Source: RHLJ01 sp963974345 (GTDB lineage Bacteria > Bacteroidota > Rhodothermia > Balneolales > Balneolaceae). From it: a stretch of 64,000 nucleotides of DNA. The stretch lies in the NCBI GenBank assembly GCA_963974345.1, contig CAXBBW010000002.1, forward strand, positions 309,380-373,379. The letters are read 5' to 3'. Below, one piece after another: positions 1-9,268 of the stretch (position 1 is its first letter; each line of letters opens with the position of its first letter). The position numbers and the translations under genes are program-made. Below the pieces are notes generated by a model. That model was not told the origin of the DNA and did not search any database. It was given only the letters and a program-made list of their open reading frames with translations.

Positions 1-926
1 GAAACTCCACTTTTCTGATCTACATATTCAGAATCACGAGCTTCAAAAGCTGTTTGTTCTAATACCTCACGATAAACATCTTGAATGTGAACTTTCACAT
101 TCTCATCCCTATTGTCCCAAGCTTCTTGTTTTGTAATATTAATTCCTATTTCAACTTCTTTTGGATAATGGGTAATAATTTGTGCATCAATTCTATCCTT
201 TAAAGGTGTTATAATATTACCGCGATTGGTATAATCTTCAGGGTTTGCAGAAAATGCCATCGAGATGTCAAGCGGTATACGAACATTAAACCCACGAATT
301 TGAATATCTCTTTCCTGCATGATATTTAGCAACGCTACTTGAATTCTAGGTTGTAAATCGGGGAGTTCATTAATTACAAAAATCCCCCTATTTGTTCTGG
401 GTATTAATCCAAAATTAATGGCATTTTCATCTGCTAAATTTAGTTTTTGGGTTGCCGCTTTTATCGGGTCAATATCTCCAATTAAATCAGCAACAGTAGT
501 ATCTGGTGTCGCTAATTTTTCTCCATAACGATGTGAACGATGAACCCAAGCAATTGGAGTATCATCTCCTTTCTTTGCAATTATATCTTTAGCATACCGA
601 GATAATGGCTTGAAAGGATCGTCATTAATTTCCGAACCTTCTACTATGGGCATGTACTCGTCTAAAAATTGTACTAACATTCGTAATATTTTAGTTTTTG
701 CCTGACCCCTTAAGCCAAGCAAAATCATATCGTGCCGAGAAAGAATTGCATTTTGGATTTGAGGAAGAACTGTTTTCTCATATCCTAAAATTCCATCAAA
801 TAAAGTGCCTCCTTCTTTTATTCTGGAAATCAAATTTTTACGAATTTCATCCTTTACAGAAATTGATTCCCAACCACTCTTTCGTAATTCTTTAATGGTC
901 TTTACTTTTGTTTGTAAATCTTTCAT
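1..926 (-). CDS. AAA+ ATPase, magnesium chelatase subunit I type (3' end outside window)
   Basis: The reading frame opens at the ATG whose complement lies at 924-926 and runs off the left edge without a stop, giving about 308 residues. The nucleotide-binding loop (GLRGQAKT, about residues 80-87) is an unusual Walker A. It is followed by a segment with VINELPDLQ, a Walker B-like strand, and by SANPEDYTNRG, which resembles the sensor/arginine region of the MgChl_I/MoxR clade. Proteins of this type are usually annotated as magnesium chelatase or sigma-54-interacting regulators in Bacteroidota, but their substrate is unknown and no chlorophyll genes are nearby. It lies 68 bases downstream of pabB on the same strand and may share its transcript. 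Family call is fairly sure; function is not. Confidence 0.75.
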   Translation of the reverse strand, partial: MKDLQTKVKTIKELRKSGWESISVKDEIRKNLISRIKEGGTLFDGILGYEKTVLPQIQNAILSRHDMILLGLRGQAKTKILRMLVQFLDEYMPIVEGSEINDDPFKPLSRYAKDIIAKKGDDTPIAWVHRSHRYGEKLATPDTTVADLIGDIDPIKAATQKLNLADENAINFGLIPRTNRGIFVINELPDLQPRIQVALLNIMQERDIQIRGFNVRIPLDISMAFSANPEDYTNRGNIITPLKDRIDAQIITHYPKEVEIGINITKQEAWDNRDENVKVHIQDVYREVLEQTAFEARDSEYVDQKSGV

Positions 927-993
927 GCCTTTATTTTGCAGTAATTTTTATAATTAACTTTTGCAGTTCCGTTTTTATTCACTGTTTCTAAAA

Positions 994-2253
994 TTAATCT
1001 ATGGAATTTGTAAGGGCGCGGGCTTTTATCAAAGTTTCTTCCCATTCTTCTTCAGGATCAGAGTCACTCGTTATTGCACCTCCAACTGGGTATATCAAAG
1101 TATTCTTTTCAATTATTGCTGTTCGAATTACCACATTAAAATCGAAATCATCCTTGGGTGAAATGTAACCGATAGCTCCCGAGTAAATTCCTCGCTTATA
1201 ATCTTCCAATTCTTCAATGGATTGCATAGCCGAAATCTTGGGTGCGCCTGTCATTGAACCCATAGGGAAACATGATTTTATAATTTCGATAGAATCCACC
1301 TCAGGCTCAACTTCGCATTCGACTGTTGATACCATTTGATGCACAGTTTTAAAGCTCTGAATCTCAAATAAATCTTTTACTTTAACACTCCCTTTTTTGG
1401 CAATCTTACCTAAATCGTTTCGCACCAAATCAACAATCATTAGGTTTTCGGCTCGATTTTTTTCTGATTGCAGAAGTAAATTCATTCCATCTTCGTCTTT
1501 TCCCAATCCTTTTAATGATGTCCCTTTAATTGGCTGAGACCACACTTTATCTTCTTTTTTTGCAATAAACCGTTCAGGTGAAGAACAGCATACTGAAATC
1601 CCATCCACAAAAACATAGGATGCGAAAGGAACAGGTCCTATCTCTCGCATAGCTTTATATAAATCTATTGGATCTCCTTCAAAATTGAATTCTAAAGGAT
1701 GAGATAAATTTATTTCATAATAATCCCCTTCTTCAATATGCCCCTGAGCAACCTTTACTTTCTTAAGATATTCCTCTTTATTTATTTGGGTTCTTTTGGA
1801 ACATTTAAACTCGGACTTTTTTTCATCCGCCAATTTAACTTGTTCTTCTTCGCCAAGTAAATATTCTGGACTTCCTTCTCTGGAAAACTCAATTAATATT
1901 TCCGGTACCAGAAAAAACATATCAGGTGCTGTATTCAAGGAAGGATTTTTTGAATCTAACTCTTCAATTTTATTTTTCAGATCGTATCCGAAATACCCAA
2001 ATAACCAGCTTTCTTGCTTTGCCCTAAATTCTTGAAGCACTTCAAAAGGGTTGCCCTGTTTATATACTTCGACACCATCTTGAAAAATGGTTATTTTATT
2101 TCCTTTACTCTTAATCCATGCTTTAGGCTTGGCTGCTAAATATGATTTAGTGCTCGCAGGATGGTCTTCCTTTTGGGATTCCAACAAAACTAAGTTTCCA
2201 AATCGGCGGAAATTGCGAAGTAAGTTTAATATGTAATCGAAATTTTTGGGCAT
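994..2253 (-). CDS. pabB: Aminodeoxychorismate synthase component I
   Basis: This 419-residue chorismate-binding enzyme converts chorismate to 4-amino-4-deoxychorismate for folate synthesis, normally with a glutaminase partner (PabA) that is not in the window. The C-terminal two thirds form the chorismate-binding fold, with SSPERF (about 224-229), GDYYEINLSH (176-185), MVSTVE and GSMTGAPK. The motif PIKGT at 241-245 carries the lysine that separates PabB from anthranilate synthase TrpE, which has PIAGT. The N-terminal part is short and shows WLFGYFGYDL. It is divergent from pyrD, with 78 bases between the starts. The stop lies at 994. The PabB assignment rests on the PIKGT lysine and is good, though isochorismate-type relatives cannot be fully excluded. 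Confidence 0.88.
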   Translation of the reverse strand: MPKNFDYILNLLRNFRRFGNLVLLESQKEDHPASTKSYLAAKPKAWIKSKGNKITIFQDGVEVYKQGNPFEVLQEFRAKQESWLFGYFGYDLKNKIEELDSKNPSLNTAPDMFFLVPEILIEFSREGSPEYLLGEEEQVKLADEKKSEFKCSKRTQINKEEYLKKVKVAQGHIEEGDYYEINLSHPLEFNFEGDPIDLYKAMREIGPVPFASYVFVDGISVCCSSPERFIAKKEDKVWSQPIKGTSLKGLGKDEDGMNLLLQSEKNRAENLMIVDLVRNDLGKIAKKGSVKVKDLFEIQSFKTVHQMVSTVECEVEPEVDSIEIIKSCFPMGSMTGAPKISAMQSIEELEDYKRGIYSGAIGYISPKDDFDFNVVIRTAIIEKNTLIYPVGGAITSDSDPEEEWEETLIKARALTNSID

Positions 2254-2331
2254 ATTTTAGACGCAAATGATACGGTTTCTCATCGATTTTTTTGCAGGCT
2301 TTTGCTTATCATCAAACATTAAATTCTTCAG

Positions 2332-3366
2332 ATGCTCTATAAATCATTCGTCAAGCCTTTTCTTTTCAAAAAAGATGCTGAATCAGCTCACGAGCTAGCA
2401 GTTCATCTTTCTTCTAAAACAAGCCATTCTAATATTTTAATTGGTCTTGCTAAAATAGCATATGGCTTTGATGACACAAGATTAAAGAAAGAATTTTTTG
2501 GTCTTAATTTTCCTAATCCTGTTGGACTTGCTGCTGGTTTTGATAAGAATGGTGTAACTCCAAAAGCAATGCAAGCACTTGGCTTTGGCTTTGTTGAGAT
2601 TGGAAGCATCACTGCAAAACCTTCTTTAGGCAACCCAAAACCCCGCGCATTTAGATTGCCTGCAGATCATTCTCTTATTAATCGAATGGGGCTTAATAAC
2701 GAAGGAGCTGAAAGTGTTATAAGAAGATTATCCTCGTTGAAGTTGGATATTCCACTTGGAATAAATATTGCCAAAACTAATGATGCATCGATTCATGGCG
2801 ATGCGGCAATTGAGGACTATTTATTTAGCTACGATTTGGCTAATACGGTTGCCGATTATATTACAGTTAATGTTTCTTGTCCTAATACTGGTGAAGGGAA
2901 AACTTTTGAAGACCCAGGCGCACTTGAGGCGCTTTTAATAGGATTAAAAATCTCTCAAACTAATAGAAAGCCAACTTTTGTAAAATTTTCAGTAGATACA
3001 GACAAACCCACTTTAGAAAAACTAGTAGAAATTTGTGAGGCGCATGCTGTTTCAGGTTATGTTGCTACGAATACCTCCTCTATTAGAAAAGATCTTAGAA
3101 CTCCTTCTTCTACACTTGAAGAAATTGGGAATGGTGGTTTAAGTGGTCGTGCAATAGCTTCGAGAAGTACACAAGTAGTAGCTTGGCTAAAAGAGATCCT
3201 GAATGATAGTAAGCCAATTATTGGTGTTGGTGGAATTGATGACCCTAAATCGGCCAAAGAAAAGATAAAAGCTGGTGCAGATTTAATTCAAATATACACT
3301 GGAATGGTCTATGAGGGTCCAGGTTTAATAAAAAAAATTAAGAAAGAATTTTTAGTTAATCAGTAG
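2332..3366 (+). CDS. pyrD: Dihydroorotate dehydrogenase, class 2 (quinone) architecture
   Basis: The 344-residue protein oxidises dihydroorotate to orotate in pyrimidine synthesis. The N-terminal helical extension (residues 1-45) is the membrane-associating part typical of class 2 enzymes that use quinone. FMN-barrel motifs follow: NPVGLAAGFDKNG (62-74), INRMGLNNEG (116-125), NVSCPNTGEG (180-189) and GVGGIDD near the C-terminus. At position 183 the catalytic base is Cys, whereas class 2 enzymes such as E. coli PyrD have Ser there and class 1 enzymes have Cys. The ending overlaps the convergent TPR lipoprotein gene by 11 bases. Enzyme identity is secure; the electron acceptor is inferred from the N-terminal extension. 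Confidence 0.92.
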   Translation: MLYKSFVKPFLFKKDAESAHELAVHLSSKTSHSNILIGLAKIAYGFDDTRLKKEFFGLNFPNPVGLAAGFDKNGVTPKAMQALGFGFVEIGSITAKPSLGNPKPRAFRLPADHSLINRMGLNNEGAESVIRRLSSLKLDIPLGINIAKTNDASIHGDAAIEDYLFSYDLANTVADYITVNVSCPNTGEGKTFEDPGALEALLIGLKISQTNRKPTFVKFSVDTDKPTLEKLVEICEAHAVSGYVATNTSSIRKDLRTPSSTLEEIGNGGLSGRAIASRSTQVVAWLKEILNDSKPIIGVGGIDDPKSAKEKIKAGADLIQIYTGMVYEGPGLIKKIKKEFLVNQ

Positions 3367-6091
3367 GAATTTGAAAGGTGACCTCACAGCTAACAGGGGA
3401 AGCAACTCCATTAACCAAGACTGGTTCGAAAGACAAATTCTCATCTATTGCGTAAATAAACGCATCTATAAGATTTTGATTTCTGGTATCTGATACAAGC
3501 TTAAACTCATCGATTATACCACGTATATTTAGAAAGAAAAGAAAAGATATTTCACTTTCCTGCACACTTTGTGGCATGTTTACGAGGGCAAGAAAGTTCT
3601 CAGTCCCACCTCTTATTAAAACACTTTGTTCAATTTCGGTACAACTTAAGTAATTGCTAGGTTCATTTATTCCAGAGATAGAATTACTAATTTCTTCTTC
3701 AGTTTCAGCCTCCTCTATTGGGAGTTCAAACTCGTTTTTTAGCCTTCTAACCCTTTTATTTAATGTAGAATTTGAATATCCAGCCAGAAAATAATCAATC
3801 GTTGATCTGGTTGAATCCCAGTATTCTCCACGATATGGAAATTCGATTTTAAAATCTGGTTGGCTTAAAGTTGAGTCTATTAGTAAAGTAAAGTATAAGC
3901 TATCGGCTATTGTTATACTAGAGTCTTCTAGTGAAACTTGAGCTGAGTCTTTTTGAGTTTCAAGTTGCTCTTTTTGTTTCTCCCATGTTTTATTTACGTG
4001 GTTCCATAGCTCAATTTTTTTAATAAACATGGAATCCTGTTTACCAAGTAAGATATATGTTTCAATACCATCATATAAAGCTTGAGCACCAAGCTTAGTT
4101 CCTGAATATAAACTTTCAAAATCAAGTAAAGCTTCTACTTTATTCTCTAACGAAATCTCTTGATTATTTTTAATATTCAGGTATTCAACCCTTGGATTTG
4201 ATTCTGAAATCTCCTGAATATATGGTCTTTCAATATTAAACTTCTCAACTAATCGATCTGCATATACCGTATTTGGAAAACGATTTACAAGTTCTTCTGC
4301 TTCATCAAATGCTTTCCCATTATTGTTTTGAATTGAATATAGCTCAGATAGGGAGTACAAAGAAACCGGCGCTACTTTACTATTTGGTCTTTCATCCAGT
4401 ACTTTATTGAAATAGTACTCTGCACTGTCAGGAAGGTTTAATGAAAGAAAAAATAGATTTGCCAATTCATAGTTTAGGTACGCAATGTCCTCTCTTACCG
4501 AATCTTGATCCTGAGGAGTAAACGGAATTCGACTTAAGTCTATACTAACAAAAACTTCATTATCAGTCCCTTTTTTAGTGCTATTTCCTCTGTTCAAATT
4601 TGTTTCATTTTGCTCCTGAACAATATCTACAATTAAAGATGAAACTCGCCAATTATCCAGAAGTGGTCTTCCATTCCAAAGTGCTCTAAACTGTTGGGCT
4701 GATTCAGCTAACAAGACAGGGTTTTTGTAACTTAGAAATCCATTTTTTTCGATACTTTCCGCACCATTAACCTGATTATTTGTAGCATTTACATTAATTA
4801 GAGTGTTTCTTCTATCTTCTTGTTCTTTTTGTAATCTTGCAATTTCTTCTCTTTTCAATCTTTCCAGTTCAACCAATACAGAATCAAATTGTTCTTGAGG
4901 AAGACTGCCCAACCAAAGAAGGCTATCCTGAAAATGTATCTCATATTTGATCTTAGAATAATCACCAAATGAAATAGCAAACTCAGTTGCATTAAAATCA
5001 TCCGGAAGTTCGTCAATGGGGGCGTTTACTTTTGCAGCAGAATCGTAATAAGCAGCTGCTAATACATAATCATTGTAATTAAATCTATTAATTTCTGCTA
5101 AACCATTGTATACCTTAGCTTTTGTAACAGGTTTAGGTTTAACCCGACTATCCCTTAAAATTTTTATATAGATTTCTTCCGCTTTCTTATAATTACCTCG
5201 GTCTTGTTCAGTTTTACCCAGTTCAAAATTAAGCTCCGAAATGAACTCAGAGTTTTTGTCATCTCTAACCATTTTAGCAAAAACTCTATATGCTTCGTCC
5301 GACTTGCCCAATGAACGAGCTACCTCTGCTTGCTTTTTCTGTGCTTCGAACTGTAAATCGTAATTGGTATAGTTTTTCGTTACTTCATTATAAGCTTCAA
5401 ACGCTGCTTCACTATTCCCAAGAATTTCATTTAACTGACCTATTAAAAAGAACCCTCGTTCTTTGTATGTTTTTTTAGGCAACTTTTGTACTGATTCATT
5501 AAGTAAATCAAGTGCATTTACCCAGCTTTCCCTTTCTACATAGTGCTCTGCTAAAACAGTTTGCACTTGATGTTGTATTCTATTCTCCCAATCTCCTTCA
5601 AAAATAGACAGTTGATCAGTTAAATACTGAACGCCTTGATTATATAATTCAAGCTCAAGCAAAACTCTTCCCTTCCAAAAAGCTGCTTCCTGTTTCATTT
5701 CAATGTTTTCGGAGGATAGATAAAGCTCATCAAATTTTTGATCAGCTGAAAAGTATTCCTTCCTATAAAAAAATGATTTCCCAATTATTAACAGAGCATC
5801 ATCTACCCATTTAGAATCATCATATTTTCTAAGGATATCGGCACCCTTATCTATTGCATTTTGGAAATCAGCAGCACCTGCTCCTAATGGTGTTTCATAA
5901 ATCCTTATTGGTTGAAGTGTATTATAATTTCGTGCCTGACTTTCTGATTTATCCTCACCAAGGTTAAAGCTTTTCTTGGCATTAAAGAACGTGTTATAGT
6001 AAGCATTAAAATCAGTGAAATTAGTTTTAAATGAGCTTTTACATCCCATGAAAAACACCATCACTAAAATAATACTTGTAATTCTTCTCAT
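3356..6091 (-). CDS. TPR-repeat lipoprotein, SprE/PorW-like, with TonB-C-like end
   Basis: A 911-residue lipoprotein with the lipobox Cys at residue 17 (FFMGC). The segment TDFNAYYNTFFNAKKSF shortly after the lipobox resembles the start of SprE/PorW, a type IX secretion and gliding accessory lipoprotein. Residues about 80-340 and 560-720 carry tetratricopeptide-like helical pairs such as ALLIIGKSFFYRKEYFSA. Between them is a charged, low-complexity stretch. The last 90 residues contain LSFEPVLVNGVASPVSCEV, which looks like the C-terminal fold of TonB. It is tail-to-tail with pyrD and lies 38 bases downstream of pyk on the same strand. The SprE/PorW relation is by overall pattern only; no other secretion genes are visible here. 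Confidence 0.62.
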   Translation of the reverse strand: MRRITSIILVMVFFMGCKSSFKTNFTDFNAYYNTFFNAKKSFNLGEDKSESQARNYNTLQPIRIYETPLGAGAADFQNAIDKGADILRKYDDSKWVDDALLIIGKSFFYRKEYFSADQKFDELYLSSENIEMKQEAAFWKGRVLLELELYNQGVQYLTDQLSIFEGDWENRIQHQVQTVLAEHYVERESWVNALDLLNESVQKLPKKTYKERGFFLIGQLNEILGNSEAAFEAYNEVTKNYTNYDLQFEAQKKQAEVARSLGKSDEAYRVFAKMVRDDKNSEFISELNFELGKTEQDRGNYKKAEEIYIKILRDSRVKPKPVTKAKVYNGLAEINRFNYNDYVLAAAYYDSAAKVNAPIDELPDDFNATEFAISFGDYSKIKYEIHFQDSLLWLGSLPQEQFDSVLVELERLKREEIARLQKEQEDRRNTLINVNATNNQVNGAESIEKNGFLSYKNPVLLAESAQQFRALWNGRPLLDNWRVSSLIVDIVQEQNETNLNRGNSTKKGTDNEVFVSIDLSRIPFTPQDQDSVREDIAYLNYELANLFFLSLNLPDSAEYYFNKVLDERPNSKVAPVSLYSLSELYSIQNNNGKAFDEAEELVNRFPNTVYADRLVEKFNIERPYIQEISESNPRVEYLNIKNNQEISLENKVEALLDFESLYSGTKLGAQALYDGIETYILLGKQDSMFIKKIELWNHVNKTWEKQKEQLETQKDSAQVSLEDSSITIADSLYFTLLIDSTLSQPDFKIEFPYRGEYWDSTRSTIDYFLAGYSNSTLNKRVRRLKNEFELPIEEAETEEEISNSISGINEPSNYLSCTEIEQSVLIRGGTENFLALVNMPQSVQESEISFLFFLNIRGIIDEFKLVSDTRNQNLIDAFIYAIDENLSFEPVLVNGVASPVSCEVTFQIPTD

Positions 6092-6129
6092 TGTTCTTTT
6101 TACATTATTCCAACTAACAACGGGAGTTC

Positions 6130-7563
6130 TTAGTCTATCGTACTCACTTTTATCATATTTGTACGACCACGTTTTGCAATAGGCATTCCAGTAGCAATAA
6201 TAATCCTATCTCCTTTTTTTACCATACCTCTATCTTCTAAATAGTGCTCCATTATTTTAACACTTTTATCTGTATCAAATAATTCACCTAATCTTACTGA
6301 TTGTACTCCCCAAACCAAATTTAACTGTCGGCGAACTTTTTGAGATTCGGTGAAAGCAAAAATGGGCATTTTTGGTCTGAATTTAGCAATTCTCCTTGCA
6401 GTATTTCCTGAATGTGTAATTGTACTAATTACCTTTGCTTCCACATTATCCGCCATCGAAATACATGAAAATGCAATCGATTCGATAATTTGTTTTTCTT
6501 TTAGATTTGGCTTTTTGTACTCAAGACTATTATAAAGTTGTAAACGTCTTTCTTCAATCTTTCTGCAAATTCTATCCATTACATTTACAGCTTCCATAGG
6601 GTATTTACCAGCAGCTGTTTCTCCAGAAAGCATTACAGCATCTGTACCATCTAATACAGCATTTGCTACATCAGAACTTTCAGCTCGGGTAGGCCTAGGA
6701 TTATGAATCATTGAATCCAGCATTTGAGTAGCCGTAATTACAGGCTTTCCATACGCTCTACATTTTTCAATGATCATTTTCTGAACAAAAGGAACTTCTT
6801 CGGTTGGAATCTCGATTCCTAAGTCACCTCTAGCAACCATAATACCATCAGCAGCTTCGATAATTTCATCAATTGCGTCTAAAGCTTCTGGCTTTTCAAT
6901 TTTTGCAATAACTCCTGCTTCACAATCTGAATCTGCTATTCGTTTCTTTAAATCGAGAACTTCTTTCGCGGATCGAACAAAAGATAGTGCTACAAAATCT
7001 ACATTTTGACTTAATCCAAACTCAAGATCCTCAATATCCTTTTCGGTTAGAGCTGGAATCGAAATTTTAACATTAGGCAGATTTACACCTTTTCTAGACT
7101 TTAAAAGTCCACCAACAATTACAGTAGCTTCTAAGGATTCGCCTTTTTTTGCTGTAATTTTAAATTCAAGTAATCCATCATCAAGTAAAATTCTATTCCC
7201 TACCTCAGCTTCATTTACTAGGTTTTTATAGTCAATTGGAATAATTGAACTTGTACCTTCAACTTCTTCTCCTGTAATAGTAATAGCACTCCCATCTTCT
7301 AAAACCTGACCACCATCTTTCATTTGTCCAACTCGAATTTTCGGACCTTGCAAATCCATTAATACAGCAATACTGTAGTCATTTTCCTTTGCTGTTTTCC
7401 TAATGTATTTAATTGTTTGCTCATGTACTTTATGAGAGCCGTGTGAAAAATTAACTCGAGCAACATTCATTCCATGTAAGAACAAATTTGTAATGCCTTC
7501 TTGAGTATTACAACTTGGGCCAATGGTGCAAACAATTTTTGTTCTTCTAAGTGGAGTAATCAT
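6130..7563 (-). CDS. pyk: Pyruvate kinase
   Basis: The 477-residue cytosolic enzyme transfers phosphate from phosphoenolpyruvate to ADP in the last step of glycolysis. The N-terminus TKIVCTIGPSC and NFSHGSH hold the substrate and potassium-binding residues. The signature segment VIAKIEKPEALD contains the catalytic lysine, and MVARGDLGIEIP follows with its metal ligands. ITATQMLDSM and DAVMLSGETAAGKYP are also intact. The allosteric C-terminal domain ends at residue 477, the usual length for bacterial enzymes. The start ATG is at the codon reading ITPLRRTKI. The downstream gene is the TPR lipoprotein on the same strand. Confidence 0.97.
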   Translation of the reverse strand: MITPLRRTKIVCTIGPSCNTQEGITNLFLHGMNVARVNFSHGSHKVHEQTIKYIRKTAKENDYSIAVLMDLQGPKIRVGQMKDGGQVLEDGSAITITGEEVEGTSSIIPIDYKNLVNEAEVGNRILLDDGLLEFKITAKKGESLEATVIVGGLLKSRKGVNLPNVKISIPALTEKDIEDLEFGLSQNVDFVALSFVRSAKEVLDLKKRIADSDCEAGVIAKIEKPEALDAIDEIIEAADGIMVARGDLGIEIPTEEVPFVQKMIIEKCRAYGKPVITATQMLDSMIHNPRPTRAESSDVANAVLDGTDAVMLSGETAAGKYPMEAVNVMDRICRKIEERRLQLYNSLEYKKPNLKEKQIIESIAFSCISMADNVEAKVISTITHSGNTARRIAKFRPKMPIFAFTESQKVRRQLNLVWGVQSVRLGELFDTDKSVKIMEHYLEDRGMVKKGDRIIIATGMPIAKRGRTNMIKVSTID

Positions 7564-7735
7564 AAATCCAAAAATTTGTACTTGTGTGTATCGTTAATTA
7601 TATATTCCGATACTAAAGATAGGTTAAATGTTGTTATCATAATGAAATGTTTTATAAAATTTTTTGTCTTTAACTTTTTTTAAATCTCTTAATAAGTCTA
7701 TGAATCTGTTTTGGCTCATTGTTACTGCTCTCAAA

Positions 7736-9157
7736 ATGAAATCTATATATAAGTTTTTATCTACTGTTCTTGTTTGTAGTCTTTTTTTGAGCTGTTCAAA
7801 TGCTTATATAGATGATATTGATAGAAGTGGAGGATATCAATATAAGCCTGGGTATCCGGAAGTCAGATTAGTTACTGCTGGTATTGTTGATGAATTAACT
7901 GATAGTACTAGAATTACTGTTACTGGTGAAATTGTTTATGCTAGTCTTGTATTCAAAAAAATAAATGAATTTTTTGAAGCTAACATTCTTGTTGATGTTC
8001 AAATTTTAGATCAGATAGATCAAACTAATATCATAGAAACAAGAAATTATCCAATCACAATTACTGAGAAAAATAATTTACTGGTAACTAGTCAGGAAGA
8101 GTATCTTTTTGAAGAAGCTTATTCGGTAGCTCCAGGCAACTATCTAGTAAATTATTCGGTAACTGATTCGTATACTGGTAAACAAGTTATCCGCTCATCT
8201 GAAGTTTTTGTACCAGATCCTTTTGACCCTGTCTCGAATATTACCAATATACAAGTCTCAGCTAAAGATGAAAGTATCAAGGATGGTTATGATCCGATTA
8301 CAACTTATGATATTTCAAATCACGCGGATTCTATACGATTCGTTTTTCAGGTTACTAATAATAGAACTGAGGAACCAATGACACTTAATACTCGATTATT
8401 AAAATTTAAATCGGATACAAGTATTGCCCGTCCTATGAGTTACCCAAACTATAATAGTTCTCATATTTCTTACAAAGGGATTTATTTCGATAAGTATGAG
8501 ATAGTAAATTCATCTCGTAGAATTATTAGTCAATCAGGAAGTGTTTCAATAGAATTTTTATTCCCAAATTTACAAAGAGGTAACTATCGCTTCGAAGTTC
8601 GCGCAGATTTGGATAATGATAATGAACTCTTTAAGGCTAGAGATTTTAGTGTCAAAAGTATGAATTACCCTACACTAAGATCTCCAAAAGAAATAGCTTC
8701 TCCTCTCTACTATTTGATGTCTGAAAAGGAATACAATCAACTAATGGAAATTGAAGATGATATTGAGCTTAAAAAAGCGATCGATAGATTTTGGTTGAGT
8801 AATATAAAAAACTCAAAAAAAGCTCAAAATGTAATCTCTTTATTCTATGAAAGAGTTGAGGAAGCCAATAAACAATTTGCTAGCTATAAAGAAGGTTGGA
8901 AAACAGATATGGGAATGATCTATATCTTATTTGGACCACCTTGGTATGTAAACTCCTCTTTAGACACAACCGCCTGGAGTTATTCTTATAATTTTAATGA
9001 TTTTGAAACCAATTTTTATTTTAAAGCTCCAAGACTGAATAGTAAATTTTTTCCTTTTGACAACTATTTATTGCTTAGAACTCAAGAATATCACAGCGTA
9101 GAATATCGCCAGATTCAACTTTGGCTTACTGGTAACATTCTAAAAGATAACCTTTGA
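7736..9157 (+). CDS. GWxTD domain lipoprotein
   Basis: I place the start at 7736 because the 473-residue product then begins with a clean lipoprotein signal (KFLSTVLVCSLFLSC, Cys 20). An upstream in-frame codon at 7664 would put 24 extra residues ahead of that signal. The C-terminal third holds EGWKTDMGMIYILFGPP, the GWxTD signature, in a form with Lys in the variable position. The family is common in Bacteroidota, Balneolota and related phyla and has no settled biochemical role. The middle of the protein is beta-rich. It stands just upstream of the SusC/SusD pair on the same strand, with 111 bases between, so it may be transcribed separately. Confidence 0.82.
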   Translation: MKSIYKFLSTVLVCSLFLSCSNAYIDDIDRSGGYQYKPGYPEVRLVTAGIVDELTDSTRITVTGEIVYASLVFKKINEFFEANILVDVQILDQIDQTNIIETRNYPITITEKNNLLVTSQEEYLFEEAYSVAPGNYLVNYSVTDSYTGKQVIRSSEVFVPDPFDPVSNITNIQVSAKDESIKDGYDPITTYDISNHADSIRFVFQVTNNRTEEPMTLNTRLLKFKSDTSIARPMSYPNYNSSHISYKGIYFDKYEIVNSSRRIISQSGSVSIEFLFPNLQRGNYRFEVRADLDNDNELFKARDFSVKSMNYPTLRSPKEIASPLYYLMSEKEYNQLMEIEDDIELKKAIDRFWLSNIKNSKKAQNVISLFYERVEEANKQFASYKEGWKTDMGMIYILFGPPWYVNSSLDTTAWSYSYNFNDFETNFYFKAPRLNSKFFPFDNYLLLRTQEYHSVEYRQIQLWLTGNILKDNL

Positions 9158-9268
9158 AAAGGCCCCTTTAAAAATCGTGCTTCTTTATTGAAAACATATT
9201 GCCTATTTCCTACCAATTGCCTTTCTTTAGCTTTCAGTAATAAACATTAATTAATATAGAGGTCATCT

